64,000 nt of DNA from Bradyrhizobium cosmicum. GTDB taxonomy: Bacteria; Pseudomonadota; Alphaproteobacteria; Rhizobiales; Xanthobacteraceae. The DNA is taken from positions 3,348,001-3,412,000 of the forward strand of contig NZ_CP041656.2 of assembly GCF_007290395.2 (NCBI RefSeq). The letters run 5' to 3'. The translations under genes were made by a program, and so were the position numbers. Shown here one piece after another: positions 1 through 8,162 of this stretch. The notes beneath the pieces are model-generated. The model was not told the origin of the DNA. It ran no database searches and was given only the letters and a program-made list of their open reading frames with translations. The first letter of the stretch is position 1, and every line of letters starts with the position of its first letter.

Positions 1-1026
1 TCGGTGGCCGCGCTGATCGCGCTGATGGTGCTGGTCGGCGGCGCGACGCGGCTGACGGAATCCGGGCTCTCGATCGTCGAGTGGAAGCCGGTCACGGGCA
101 GCGTTCCTCCGCTCTCGGAGGCGCAGTGGGCCGAGGCGTTCGAAGCCTACAAGAAGATCCCGCAATATCGCGAGCTCAACGCGGGCATGAGCCTGCCCGA
201 GTTCAAGCAGATCTTCTGGTGGGAATGGAGCCACCGGCTGCTCGGCCGCTTCATCGGCGTCGCCTATCTCCTGCCGTTCCTGTTCTTCCTGTGGCGCGGC
301 GGCCTCTCCGGTGACTTGAAACGGCGGCTGTGGTTGCTGTTCGCGCTCGGCGGCCTCCAGGGCGCGGTCGGCTGGTGGATGGTGGCCTCGGGCCTGACGG
401 AACGGGTCGAGGTGTCGCAATATCGGCTGGCGACCCATCTGCTGCTGGCGCTGCTGATCTTCGCCGGCATCGTCTGGACGGTGCGGCGGCTCAAAGAGCG
501 GCCGCAGATCGCCGCACCCGCGCGGCTGCGCTTCACCAGCGCGCTGCTTCTCGTCGTGACCTTCGTGCAGATCTATTTCGGCGCGCTGGTCGCGGGGCTG
601 CGCGCCGGGCGTGCCTACAATACCTGGCCGCAGATCGACGGCGCGTTCATTCCCTCCGCCGAGCGGCTGTGGTTCGAGACGCCGTGGTGGCGCAACATGT
701 TCGACAATGTGCTGACGGTGCAGTTCGAGCACCGCATGACGGCCTATGCGCTGTTTGCGCTGGCGGCACTGCACGCTATCGACGCGGTGCGCTCGCGCGC
801 GGGTCTGGCTGCCACCGGCGCGCTCTGGCTGTTCGCGGCGGTGAGCCTGCAGGCGGTGCTCGGCATCCTCACGCTGCTCAACCAGGTGCCGATAGACCTC
901 GCGCTTTCGCATCAGGCGGTGGGGATCGCAGTGCTGACGCTCGCGGTCATGCAGGTGGAACGGCTTGCGTCGCGGCAGTCCACGGAGGCGCAGCCGCGCG
1001 CGGTTCCGGTCGGTCAGCCCGGCTGA
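1..1026 (+). CDS. ctaA: Heme A synthase COX15/CtaA, 5'-truncated
   Basis: Integral membrane enzyme that oxidises the C8 methyl of heme O to a formyl group, giving heme A for aa3-type cytochrome oxidase. The frame is open from base 1, so the N-terminus lies outside the window; about 341 codons remain, nearly the full family length. The four conserved heme-ligand histidine contexts are visible: [31 protein letters not shown] and ALSHQAVGI, spaced between hydrophobic helices, as expected for the alphaproteobacterial COX15 type. Early motif [18 protein letters not shown] is a family hallmark. It stands alone here, convergent with the small gene downstream. Identification is secure; only the start is missing. 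Confidence 0.95.
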   Translation, partial: SVAALIALMVLVGGATRLTESGLSIVEWKPVTGSVPPLSEAQWAEAFEAYKKIPQYRELNAGMSLPEFKQIFWWEWSHRLLGRFIGVAYLLPFLFFLWRGGLSGDLKRRLWLLFALGGLQGAVGWWMVASGLTERVEVSQYRLATHLLLALLIFAGIVWTVRRLKERPQIAAPARLRFTSALLLVVTFVQIYFGALVAGLRAGRAYNTWPQIDGAFIPSAERLWFETPWWRNMFDNVLTVQFEHRMTAYALFALAALHAIDAVRSRAGLAATGALWLFAAVSLQAVLGILTLLNQVPIDLALSHQAVGIAVLTLAVMQVERLASRQSTEAQPRAVPVGQPG

Positions 1027-1050
1027 TCACCATCAGCCCGGCCGATCAGG

Positions 1051-1401
1051 TCAGCAGTAGCCGTACATACCGCACGCGTAGGGCAGGCGCCAGAAATAAT
1101 CGACCTGCTTCCCGCCGTAATACGCGCCCTGATAGTCGTAGTCCCAGGGGCGGCCGTAATAACCCGGCAGCGTGTGCGAGCCGGGCAGGAGCGGGGTGCC
1201 CGGCAGATTGCGGATGTAGCTGCCGATCCCATAGGCCGGAGAGATCAGCGCATCCGGATCGGTCTCGACATAGACCTTTGGCGGCTCCTGCGGCGCAGCC
1301 GCAACCGCGGCCCGGCGCTTCGGTGTGGCCGGCAGATCGGCGGCGAGCGCGCTCGAGACCGTCAGCATCACCGCCAGGGCAGGCACCATCCAGCGCAGCA
1401 T
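1051..1401 (-). CDS. Small exported hypothetical protein, Tyr/Gly-rich C-terminus
   Basis: A 116-residue protein with a clear Sec signal peptide (MLRWMVPALAVMLTVSSALA, cleavage after ALA), a short basic/Pro-rich linker, and a C-terminal half rich in Tyr, Gly and Pro ending in CGMYGYC. Likely periplasmic or outer-membrane associated. Such short secreted proteins are common in Bradyrhizobium, but I do not recognise a functional family. The two Cys near the C-terminus could form a disulphide. It is convergent with the heme A synthase gene, with a 24-bp gap, and separate from metY by about 120 bp. Confidence 0.7.
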   Translation of the reverse strand: MLRWMVPALAVMLTVSSALAADLPATPKRRAAVAAAPQEPPKVYVETDPDALISPAYGIGSYIRNLPGTPLLPGSHTLPGYYGRPWDYDYQGAYYGGKQVDYFWRLPYACGMYGYC

Positions 1402-1520
1402 CGTCGGCTCCGAATCAAAAGGGGCGATCCAAGAACGATGTATGCGGCCAATATGGTTAATGACTGTTAACTGGCGGCGCGATTCCGGGACGGCTGTTTG
1501 TACCGCCCCGGTGGCAACAA

Positions 1521-2801
1521 CTACGCGCCCAGCGCCTGTTCCAGATCCGCGATCAGATCTTCCTTGTCCTCGATGCCGATCGAGAGCCTGACCACATCGG
1601 GGCCGGCGCCGGACTTGATCTTGGCGGCGTCGTCGAGCTGGCTATGCGTGGTCGAGGCCGGATGGATCACCAGCGAGCGGGTGTCGCCGACATTGGCCAG
1701 GTGCGAGAACAACTGCAGTTTCGACACCAGGCTGACGCCCGCATCGTAACCGCCCTTCAGGCTGAAGGTGAACACCGCGCCCGCACCCTTCGGCGCGTAT
1801 TTGCGCGCGAGCTGGTGGTACTTGTCGCTGGGAAGGCCGGCATAGCTGACCGAGGCCACCGCCGGATGGCCCGCGAGGAATTCGGCGACGGCCTTGGCGT
1901 TGTCGCAGTGCCTCTGCATGCGCAGCGGCAGCGTCTCGATGCCGGTGAGGATCATGAAGGCGTTGAAGGGCGACAGCGCGGGACCGAGGTCGCGCAGGCC
2001 GAGAACGCGGCAGGCGATCGCGAAGGCGAAATTGCCGAACGTCTCCTGCAGCTTGATGCCGTGATATTCCGGCCGCGGCTCGGACAGCATCGGATATTTG
2101 CCGCCCGTGGACCAGTCGAACGTGCCGGCATCGACGATGATGCCGCCGAGCGAATTGCCGTGGCCGCCGAGAAACTTGGTCAGCGAGTGCACGACGATGT
2201 CGGCGCCGTGGTCGATCGGGCGGATCAGATAGGGCGATGCCAGCGTGTTGTCGACGATCAGCGGCACGCCCGCCTTGCGCGCCACCGTCGAGACGGCCTC
2301 GATGTCGGTGATGCTGCCGCCGGGATTGGCGATCGACTCGATGAAAATGGCTTTGGTGCGTGGCGTCACCGCGCGCTCGAAGCTCGCGATGTCGTCGGTA
2401 TCTGCCCACACCACGTTCCAGCCAAAGCTCTTGAACGCGTGCGTGAACTGGTTGATCGAGCCGCCATAGAGCTTGCGCGCTGCGATGAATTCGTCGCCGG
2501 GCTGGAGCAGTTGCTGCAGCACCACGACCTGTGCGGCATGGCCCGAGGCGACCGCGAGCGCCGCGGTGCCGCCTTCGAGCGCGGCAACGCGCTCCTCCAG
2601 CACCGCGTTGGTGGGATTGCCGATGCGGGTATAGATGTTGCCGAACGCCTGCAGGCCGAACAGCGAGGCGGCGTGGTCGGCGTCGTTGAAGACGAAAGAC
2701 GTCGTTTGATAAATCGGAGTCGCGCGCGCACCGGTGGTGGGATCGGGCTGTGCACCGGCATGCACGGCAAGGGTGGAAAATCCCGGAAGGCGATCGCTCA
2801 T
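1521..2801 (-). CDS. metY: O-acetylhomoserine sulfhydrylase (aminocarboxypropyltransferase)
   Basis: Cytosolic PLP enzyme of the Cys/Met metabolism family that makes homocysteine directly from O-acetylhomoserine and sulfide. The 426-residue length fits MetY rather than the shorter (about 390) cystathionine gamma-synthase/lyase branch. It opens with FSTLAVHAGAQPDPTTGARA, typical of MetY; the Schiff-base lysine is K209 in HSLTKFLGGHGN, and IVDNTLASPY upstream supplies the PLP-nitrogen aspartate. The start ATG at 2801 gives the canonical N-terminus. It appears monocistronic. I looked for a SAM-binding riboswitch in the leader and did not find a convincing one. Confidence 0.93.
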   Translation of the reverse strand: MSDRLPGFSTLAVHAGAQPDPTTGARATPIYQTTSFVFNDADHAASLFGLQAFGNIYTRIGNPTNAVLEERVAALEGGTAALAVASGHAAQVVVLQQLLQPGDEFIAARKLYGGSINQFTHAFKSFGWNVVWADTDDIASFERAVTPRTKAIFIESIANPGGSITDIEAVSTVARKAGVPLIVDNTLASPYLIRPIDHGADIVVHSLTKFLGGHGNSLGGIIVDAGTFDWSTGGKYPMLSEPRPEYHGIKLQETFGNFAFAIACRVLGLRDLGPALSPFNAFMILTGIETLPLRMQRHCDNAKAVAEFLAGHPAVASVSYAGLPSDKYHQLARKYAPKGAGAVFTFSLKGGYDAGVSLVSKLQLFSHLANVGDTRSLVIHPASTTHSQLDDAAKIKSGAGPDVVRLSIGIEDKEDLIADLEQALGA

Positions 2802-2939
2802 TGGGGGCGTCCTGTTCTCATGGTCTGAAATGGCGCGGCATGCTGATCGGCGCCGCGCCCGCCGTCAAGGCGCCGCTTCACATCAGCGCAATCGTGCTAC
2901 GCATTGCCGCGTTCGCGAAACGAATCCTTCGCAACTGCG

Positions 2940-3557
2940 TCAGCTTTGCTCGCTCTTGTTCTTGGCGGCGCGATCCGATGCCGCGGTATCGCCGCCGCCG
3001 ACACTCATCCGATTGAGGGACAGGCGCATGCCCTGCGTCGGCGCCGGCGCGCGCTTGGAACTCAGCGTGCGCGAATTCACGCCCATCCAGGAGATCTCGG
3101 ACGACAAACGGCCATATTCGATCTTGGGGCAGCGGTTCATCACGACCTTGATCCCGACCGATTCCGCTTTCGCCGCCGCCGCGTCGTCGCGTGCACCGAG
3201 CTGCATCCAAATCACCTTCGGCAGCGGATCGAGCGTGAGCGCCTCTTCGATGACAGGCATGATGTGGCTGGAGTTGCGGAAGATGTCGATCATGTCGATG
3301 GGCCGGCCGATGTCGGACAGCGAGGCGACGAAGGGTTTGCCGAGCAGCTCCTTGCCGACATGGCCGGGATTGACCGGGATCATGTCGTAGCCGCGCTGCG
3401 CCAGATATTTGAATGCGAAATAGCTCGGCCGCACATTGACCGGCGAGGCGCCGACCATCGCGATCGACTTCACGCTGTTGAGGATGCCGCGGATGTAATT
3501 GTCGGGATAGGCGTCGTGGTTCATTGCTCGTCTTTTCTCGTTGACGGTGTCACTCAT
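2940..3557 (-). CDS. CoA-binding domain protein (YccU-like)
   Basis: A 205-residue protein whose core is a Rossmann-type CoA-binding domain: KSIAMVGASPVNVRPS near residue 30-45, then YDMIPVNPGHVGKELLGKPF, IDMIDIFRNSSHIMPVIEEAL and KVIWMQLGARDDAAAAKAES. This matches the CoA_binding_2 family related to the nucleotide-binding part of succinyl-CoA synthetase; no catalytic role is established for the stand-alone form. The C-terminus beyond about residue 160 is low-complexity. The ATG at 3557 overlaps the stop region of the upstream enoyl-CoA hydratase gene by 8 bp, suggesting translational coupling; ATG 3524 (MNHDAYPDN) is a good alternative start that gives the usual family N-terminus. Confidence 0.85.
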   Translation of the reverse strand: MSDTVNEKRRAMNHDAYPDNYIRGILNSVKSIAMVGASPVNVRPSYFAFKYLAQRGYDMIPVNPGHVGKELLGKPFVASLSDIGRPIDMIDIFRNSSHIMPVIEEALTLDPLPKVIWMQLGARDDAAAAKAESVGIKVVMNRCPKIEYGRLSSEISWMGVNSRTLSSKRAPAPTQGMRLSLNRMSVGGGDTAASDRAAKNKSEQS

Positions 3558-4374
3558 CCCGCCATGTCGGCGTCCGCTTCTCGATGAAGGCCTTGATGCC
3601 TTCCTCGGCGTCGCGCGCCATCATGTTCTCGGTCATCACCTCTGCCGCGTAGCGATAGGCGTCCGCGAGGTTCATCTCGGCCTGGCGATAGAACGCTTCC
3701 TTGCCGAGCTTGACCGTGTAGGCTGATTTCAGTGCGACCTTTTCTGCCAGCGCAATCGCGGCGTCGCGCTCGGTGCCGGCCGCGACCACGCGATTGACGA
3801 GGCCGATCTCGCGGGCGCGCGCGGCCGGGACCGGCTCACCCGTGAGCAGCATCTCCATCGCCTGCTTGCGCGGCACGTTGCGCGACAGCGCCACCATCGG
3901 CGTCGAGCAGAACAGGCCGATGTCGACGCCCGGCGTGGCGAAGCTCGCAGCCTCGGATGCAATCGCGAGATCGCAGCTCGCCACGAGCTGGCAGCCGGCC
4001 GCGGTTGCGATGCCCTGGACGGCCGCGACGACGGGCTTCGGCAGGCGCACGATGGCCTGCATCATCGCGCTGCAGGCGGTCATCATCTCGGCAAAGAAGG
4101 CGCGGCCGCGATCGGGGTCGGTGCGGCGGGCGGTCAGTTCCTTCATGTCGTGGCCGGCGGAGAAGGCGGGGCCGTTGGCGGCGATCACGACGCCGCGGAC
4201 CGCCTTGTCGTCGTGGATCTCGTCGAGCTCGGCATGCAGGGCTGCAATCATCGCCGCCGACAGACTGTTGCGCGCGGCCGGACGGTTGAGCGTCAGGATC
4301 GCAATGCTGCCGATTGTTTCGCGGAGCAAAATCGGCGGTTGCGGGGAGGGGGCGCGGGCGGCCTGGACGGGCAT
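3550..4374 (-). CDS. Enoyl-CoA hydratase/isomerase family protein (ECHDC3-like)
   Basis: Crotonase-fold protein of 274 residues. The CoA-binding and oxyanion-hole segments are present (FSAGHDMKEL near residue 70; AVQGIATAAGCQLVASCDLA near 120-140). In classic enoyl-CoA hydratases the two catalytic glutamates lie in GCELA and in PEVxLG; here the equivalent positions read GCQL and TPGVDIG, so both acids appear lost. This pattern is shared with the ECHDC3 group, so hydration activity is doubtful and another CoA-dependent role is possible. It overlaps the downstream CoA-binding protein gene by 8 bp, so the pair probably form a small operon acting on CoA metabolites. Confidence 0.85.
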   Translation of the reverse strand: MPVQAARAPSPQPPILLRETIGSIAILTLNRPAARNSLSAAMIAALHAELDEIHDDKAVRGVVIAANGPAFSAGHDMKELTARRTDPDRGRAFFAEMMTACSAMMQAIVRLPKPVVAAVQGIATAAGCQLVASCDLAIASEAASFATPGVDIGLFCSTPMVALSRNVPRKQAMEMLLTGEPVPAARAREIGLVNRVVAAGTERDAAIALAEKVALKSAYTVKLGKEAFYRQAEMNLADAYRYAAEVMTENMMARDAEEGIKAFIEKRTPTWRDE

Positions 4375-4461
4375 TGACGCGATTTCCGTTTGAATGATTG
4401 CAATTGGATGACGCAGACAACTTAATGTAACAGGGAACGTGAAGCGAGGGTGAGGCGTAGC

Positions 4462-4890
4462 ATGGCGTTAGCGAAAATGAGCGTGGCGGAAGTCGAGCAG
4501 TTTCTCCGCGACGAGTTTCCCCAGGCCTTCAGCGGCGATGACATCACGATCGAGAGCGCGGACGGCCAGACCTGCCTTTTGCGCCAGCGCTACAGCGAAA
4601 GGATGCTGCGTCCGGGCGGAACCGTGTCCGGGCCGACGTTGATGGCGCTGGCTGATTTCGCGATGTATGTGGTGCTCCTGTCCGCGATCGGCCCGATCGG
4701 GCTCGCCGTGACCACCAATTTGAACATCAACTTCCTGCGCAAAGGCCAGCCCGGGCAGGATGTGCTCGCGGAGGCCCGGTTGCTCAAGCTCGGCAAGCGG
4801 CTGGCGGTCGGGGAGGTGAACCTCTTGTCCGGCACCTCACCCGATCCGATCGCCCATGTCACCTCGACCTATTCCATTCCAAATGTTTGA
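4462..4890 (+). CDS. PaaI-type hotdog-fold acyl-CoA thioesterase
   Basis: A 142-residue hotdog-fold protein. RPGGTVSGPTLMALADFAMY carries the PaaI signature (substrate-binding Gly-Gly loop, then the acidic residue in ALAD), followed by the beta-strand NLNINFLRKGQPGQDVLAEA. Members hydrolyse aryl- or acyl-CoA thioesters in the cytosol. ATG 4462 (MALAKMSV) is preferred; an in-frame GTG at 4450 would add four residues. It is divergent from the crotonase-family gene, sharing a 90-bp intergenic region, so the three genes may serve related acyl-CoA turnover. The substrate cannot be told from sequence. Confidence 0.85.
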   Translation: MALAKMSVAEVEQFLRDEFPQAFSGDDITIESADGQTCLLRQRYSERMLRPGGTVSGPTLMALADFAMYVVLLSAIGPIGLAVTTNLNINFLRKGQPGQDVLAEARLLKLGKRLAVGEVNLLSGTSPDPIAHVTSTYSIPNV

Positions 4891-4962
4891 GCTTTTTGAA
4901 GGTATTATAGCACCGTATTTGTAAGATATTGATTTTTATCATCTAATTTCCGTCGCGGGGCA

Positions 4963-4991
4963 TTGACCGTTGCGCCTCTCTTCTCTAGAAA
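4963..4991 (+). promoter_or_regulatory. Candidate sigma-70-type promoter of rplM-rpsI
   Basis: TTGACC at 4963-4968 is followed after exactly 17 bp by TAGAAA at 4986-4991, a good match to the housekeeping promoter arrangement in alphaproteobacteria. It lies about 55 bp upstream of the L13 start in an otherwise AT-rich gap, the expected place for a ribosomal protein promoter. No transcript data; inferred from spacing and position. Confidence 0.5.
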
Positions 4992-5048
4992 ACCGCGCAG
5001 TCTGGCGCGGTGTTCGCGCCGATATCTCCCGTCCACGGAAACTCCGAT

Positions 5049-5513
5049 ATGAAAACCTTTTCGGCAAAGCCGGCTGAGGTGACGAAGAAGTGGGTGCTGA
5101 TCGACGCCAAGGGTCTGGTCGTCGGCCGCCTCGCCACCATCGTCGCCATGCGCCTGCGCGGCAAGCACCTCCCGACCTACACCCCGCACGTTGATTGCGG
5201 CGACAACGTCATCATCATCAACGCGCAGCATGCGGTCCTCACCGGTCGCAAGCGCGAGCAGAAGACTTACTACAAGCACACCGGCTATGTCGGCCACGTC
5301 AAGGAGCGCACTGCGCGCCAGATCCTCGAGGGCAAGCATCCCGAGCGCGTGCTCGAGAAGGCCGTCGAGCGCATGATCCCGCGTGGTCCGCTCGGTCGCG
5401 TCCAGATGGGCAATCTGCGTGTCTACGGCGGTGCCGATCATCCGCACGAGGCGCAGACGCCCGAGAAGCTCGACATCGCCAAGTTGAACCGCAAGAACAC
5501 GAGGGCCGCATAA
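5049..5513 (+). CDS. rplM: 50S ribosomal protein L13
   Basis: 154-residue large-subunit protein that binds 23S rRNA early in assembly. The N-terminus [20 protein letters not shown] is the standard alphaproteobacterial L13 start, so ATG 5049 is chosen over the upstream in-frame ATG at 5010. [20 protein letters not shown] and the conserved [14 protein letters not shown] segment ([18 protein letters not shown]) are present. It forms the conserved L13-S9 pair with rpsI, separated by 2 bp, and is probably transcribed from the TTGACC/TAGAAA promoter just upstream. Confidence 0.98.
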   Translation: MKTFSAKPAEVTKKWVLIDAKGLVVGRLATIVAMRLRGKHLPTYTPHVDCGDNVIIINAQHAVLTGRKREQKTYYKHTGYVGHVKERTARQILEGKHPERVLEKAVERMIPRGPLGRVQMGNLRVYGGADHPHEAQTPEKLDIAKLNRKNTRAA

Positions 5514-5515
5514 TC

Positions 5516-5992
5516 ATGGCCGAATCCATTCAGTCGCTCGACCAGCTCTCGCAGCTCAAGACGGCGGCGCCCGATGCGCCCAAGCACGAGAAGAAGGTCG
5601 ACAAGTTCAACCGCGCCTACGCCACCGGCAAGCGCAAGGACGCGGTCGCCCGCGTCTGGATCAAGCCGGGCGCCGGCAAGGTCACGGTCAACGCGCGTGA
5701 GGTCGAGGTCTATTTCGCCCGTCCCGTGCTGCGCATGATGATCGAGCAGCCGTTCGTCGTGGCCGCGCGTGCCGGCCAGTACGACGTGGTCTGCACCGTC
5801 GCCGGCGGCGGTCTGTCCGGCCAGGCCGGCGCGGTCCGTCACGGCATCTCCAAGGCGCTGACCTATTTCGAGCCGGAGCTGCGCGGCGTGCTCAAGAAGG
5901 GCGGCTTCCTCACCCGCGACTCGCGCGTGGTCGAGCGCAAGAAGTACGGCAAGGCCAAGGCTCGCCGGTCCTTCCAGTTCTCGAAGCGTTAA
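5516..5992 (+). CDS. rpsI: 30S ribosomal protein S9
   Basis: 158-residue small-subunit protein whose C-terminal tail reaches the P-site tRNA. The core begins with [20 protein letters not shown] and contains [19 protein letters not shown]; the protein ends in the invariant basic tail RSFQFSKR. An N-terminal extension of about 35 residues ([15 protein letters not shown]) is normal for Rhizobiales. It starts 2 bp after the L13 stop and is followed by a strong intrinsic terminator, closing a two-gene operon. Confidence 0.98.
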   Translation: MAESIQSLDQLSQLKTAAPDAPKHEKKVDKFNRAYATGKRKDAVARVWIKPGAGKVTVNAREVEVYFARPVLRMMIEQPFVVAARAGQYDVVCTVAGGGLSGQAGAVRHGISKALTYFEPELRGVLKKGGFLTRDSRVVERKKYGKAKARRSFQFSKR

Positions 5993-6040
5993 TCGCTTCG
6001 GTCACATTCGCCGCGAAAGCGGCTTCAATGAGATGCAAAA

Positions 6041-6065
6041 GGGCGCTGATTTCAGCGCCCTTTTT
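6041..6065 (+). terminator. Rho-independent terminator of rplM-rpsI
   Basis: Perfect stem GGGCGCTGA/TCAGCGCCC immediately followed by TTTTT, about 50 bp after the rpsI stop. Confidence 0.9.
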
Positions 6066-6221
6066 GCTGTTCGTTTGTACGCAAATTGATAGCGAGTTTC
6101 CTGAAAACTTGGGCACGCGCGAAAACCTGATTCGAACCCGCCGGACATAGCGTCGCATCTGGAAGGGCGCGCAAGTCGGCTGGGCCGATCGCGTAACTGC
6201 TATGTCTAAGAGGGGGCCGAC

Positions 6222-7442
6222 ATGATGTCGCTCGATAGCATCACGCTCTATTTGGTTGCCACCATGGTTGCCGCACTGCTCGGGGCCATGATGGTGTTTT
6301 TCGGCAGGCAGGAAAACAGTCCCGCGCTGAAATGGTGGGGCACCGCATATCTGCTGGGCGCGGCTTCGGTCGCGCTATGGACCGCGGCCGGCGACAAGCT
6401 CGGCCCGCATCTCTATCTCGCGCTGAACGCGGTCGGCTTCGTTGCCTGCGGCATGGTGTGGAACGCGGCGCGCGTCTTCCACGGCCGCAAGCCGAACTGG
6501 CCGGGTCTCCTCGTCGGCGCGCTAGCCTGGGCCGCGGCCGTCACGCTGCTCGATCCCGCGGCCTCGATGCTGCGCATGATCGTCGGCGCCGGCATCGTCT
6601 CGGTCTACGCGGCGCTGACCGCGAGCGAGCTCTGGGTCGAGCGGCGCAAGAGCCTGCAACGGCGCTGGCCGGCCTTCGTGGTGCCGGTGATGCACGGCTG
6701 CGTGTTGATGCTGCCGATCCTGCTCGGCAGCTTCCTGCGTCCCAACGATGCCGGCTTCTCCGGCAGCATCTGGGTCACCGTGTTCGCGGTCGAGCTGATC
6801 CTCTATGCGGTCGGCACCGTGTTCGTGATCTTCATGCTGGTGTCGGAGCGCACGGTGACGGCGCACCGGACCGCCGCATCGACCGATCCCCTGACCGGCA
6901 TGCTCAACCGCCGCGGCTTCTCGGAAGCCTGCGGCCGTGTGATCGAGCGCGAGGCCAAGGCCGGTCGTCCCGTGACCGTGATGATCTTCGACATCGACCA
7001 TTTCAAGTCGATCAACGATCGCTTCGGCCATCCCGCCGGCGACGAGATGCTGAAGCTGTTCTCGACCGTCGTGGTGAATAACCTGCGCATCACCGATATG
7101 TCGGGTCGCATCGGCGGCGAGGAGTTCGCAGCGCTCTTGCCTTGTTCGCTGGAGGAGGGCGTGCTGGTCGCCGAACGCGTGCGCGAAGCGTTCGAGACCT
7201 CGGGCGTCGTGGTCGATGAAGGCCCGGTCGACACCACCGTCAGCATCGGCGTCGCGGGCGGTCCGGCCGGCACCGAGCTCGAGGTGCTGCTGGCTTCGGC
7301 CGACACCGCCCTCTACCAGGCCAAGCGTGGCGGCCGTAACCGCGTCGAGGCGGCCGAGGAGCTGCCGCTGTCGCTGGAGACCTGGCGCCGCCAGACCGCC
7401 GCGCGGACAGGTGTGCCGCAGACGCGCCCGGTCACGGCCTGA
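6222..7442 (+). CDS. Membrane-anchored GGDEF diguanylate cyclase
   Basis: 406-residue protein that should make cyclic di-GMP from two GTP. The first 200 residues are a run of about six to seven hydrophobic helices, a likely membrane sensor region. The GGDEF domain begins near residue 220 (TDPLTGMLNRRGF) and has the catalytic GGEEF at residues 298-302. An RxxD motif (RITD) lies exactly five residues before it, so the product-inhibition I-site is intact. No EAL domain follows. ATG 6222 is used; ATG 6225 is an equally plausible start. The gene stands alone, so its input signal is unknown. Confidence 0.92.
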   Translation: MMSLDSITLYLVATMVAALLGAMMVFFGRQENSPALKWWGTAYLLGAASVALWTAAGDKLGPHLYLALNAVGFVACGMVWNAARVFHGRKPNWPGLLVGALAWAAAVTLLDPAASMLRMIVGAGIVSVYAALTASELWVERRKSLQRRWPAFVVPVMHGCVLMLPILLGSFLRPNDAGFSGSIWVTVFAVELILYAVGTVFVIFMLVSERTVTAHRTAASTDPLTGMLNRRGFSEACGRVIEREAKAGRPVTVMIFDIDHFKSINDRFGHPAGDEMLKLFSTVVVNNLRITDMSGRIGGEEFAALLPCSLEEGVLVAERVREAFETSGVVVDEGPVDTTVSIGVAGGPAGTELEVLLASADTALYQAKRGGRNRVEAAEELPLSLETWRRQTAARTGVPQTRPVTA

Positions 7443-7500
7443 GGACCAAGCGGCCTTGCGGTAATCACCTGTTTACCAATCGATCCCTACCATTGCGGTC

Positions 7501-7737
7501 ATGGAATCGATCCGTCGACAGAATCCGCAGGCTGCCCTGATGTCGCTCGAAGCCGCAGCGACCTTGGCACGCGGCGGTTTCGCCTGCCTGTTCTCCACGG
7601 CGGACGAATATGAGCGTGCGCTGATCACCGAGCGCCGCGCCCAAGGGCGATACACGCAAGGCCGCAGCTATTGGCCGTTCGCGCTGTTTGGCGGCTGCGC
7701 GCTGGTCGTGGCGGGAATCGTTCTGCTGTTTGCCTGA
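7501..7737 (+). CDS. Small hypothetical protein with C-terminal membrane helix
   Basis: 78-residue protein: a soluble N-terminal part (about residues 1-50) and one C-terminal hydrophobic helix (FALFGGCALVVAGIVLLFA). It may be a tail-anchored membrane protein. No known family recognised. Support comes from high third-position GC, a start 58 bp after the diguanylate cyclase, and an intrinsic terminator just after its stop. Confidence 0.6.
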   Translation: MESIRRQNPQAALMSLEAAATLARGGFACLFSTADEYERALITERRAQGRYTQGRSYWPFALFGGCALVVAGIVLLFA

Positions 7738-7763
7738 GAGCGTACGCATTTTGGGCCGATCAG

Positions 7764-7785
7764 GGCGCCGTTTCGGCGCCTTTTT
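7764..7785 (+). terminator. Rho-independent terminator
   Basis: GGCGCCG, a TTT loop, CGGCGCC, then TTTTT, 26 bp after the stop of the 78-residue protein gene. Confidence 0.88.
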
Positions 7786-7839
7786 CTTTGTCGCCGGCTG
7801 CGGTAGACACGCCCATCAAACAGAAGAGGGCGGAAACCG

Positions 7840-8136
7840 ATGATCACCGAGATTGCGCAAATCGACGTCAAGCCGGGCAGCGAGAAGGATTTCGAGGTCG
7901 CCGTCGCCAAGGCCAAGGCCGCCTTCGGCCGCTCCAAGGGGTTTCACGGCTTCGAGCTGCACAAGTCGATCGAAAAGCCGCAGCGCTACCGGCTGATGGT
8001 GAAGTGGGAGACGCTGGAAAACCACACCGTCGATTTCCGCGGCTCCGAGAATTTCACCGAATGGCGGGGCCTCGTCGGCCAGTATTTTGCCTCGCCCCCG
8101 GAGGTCGAGCACACTGAGACCGTGCTGACGACCTGA
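7840..8136 (+). CDS. Antibiotic biosynthesis monooxygenase (ABM) domain protein
   Basis: 98-residue single-domain protein of the dimeric alpha/beta ferredoxin-like ABM fold. The pattern is MITEIAQIDVKPGSEKDFE, then a helix, GFHGFELHKSIEKPQRYRL and MVKWETLENHTVDFRGS. Members range from quinol monooxygenases to heme-degrading or purely structural proteins, so the reaction cannot be assigned. It is flanked by a terminator upstream and convergent with the AI-2E-type transporter gene. Confidence 0.82.
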   Translation: MITEIAQIDVKPGSEKDFEVAVAKAKAAFGRSKGFHGFELHKSIEKPQRYRLMVKWETLENHTVDFRGSENFTEWRGLVGQYFASPPEVEHTETVLTT

Positions 8137-8162
8137 GCGGCTTCACCACGCGTTACGTCGCA

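Noticed and set aside
2802..2939. Possible SAM-II or SAM/SAH riboswitch in the metY leader
   Set aside because: The sequence lacks the conserved core elements I would expect for either class; no convincing pseudoknot could be drawn.
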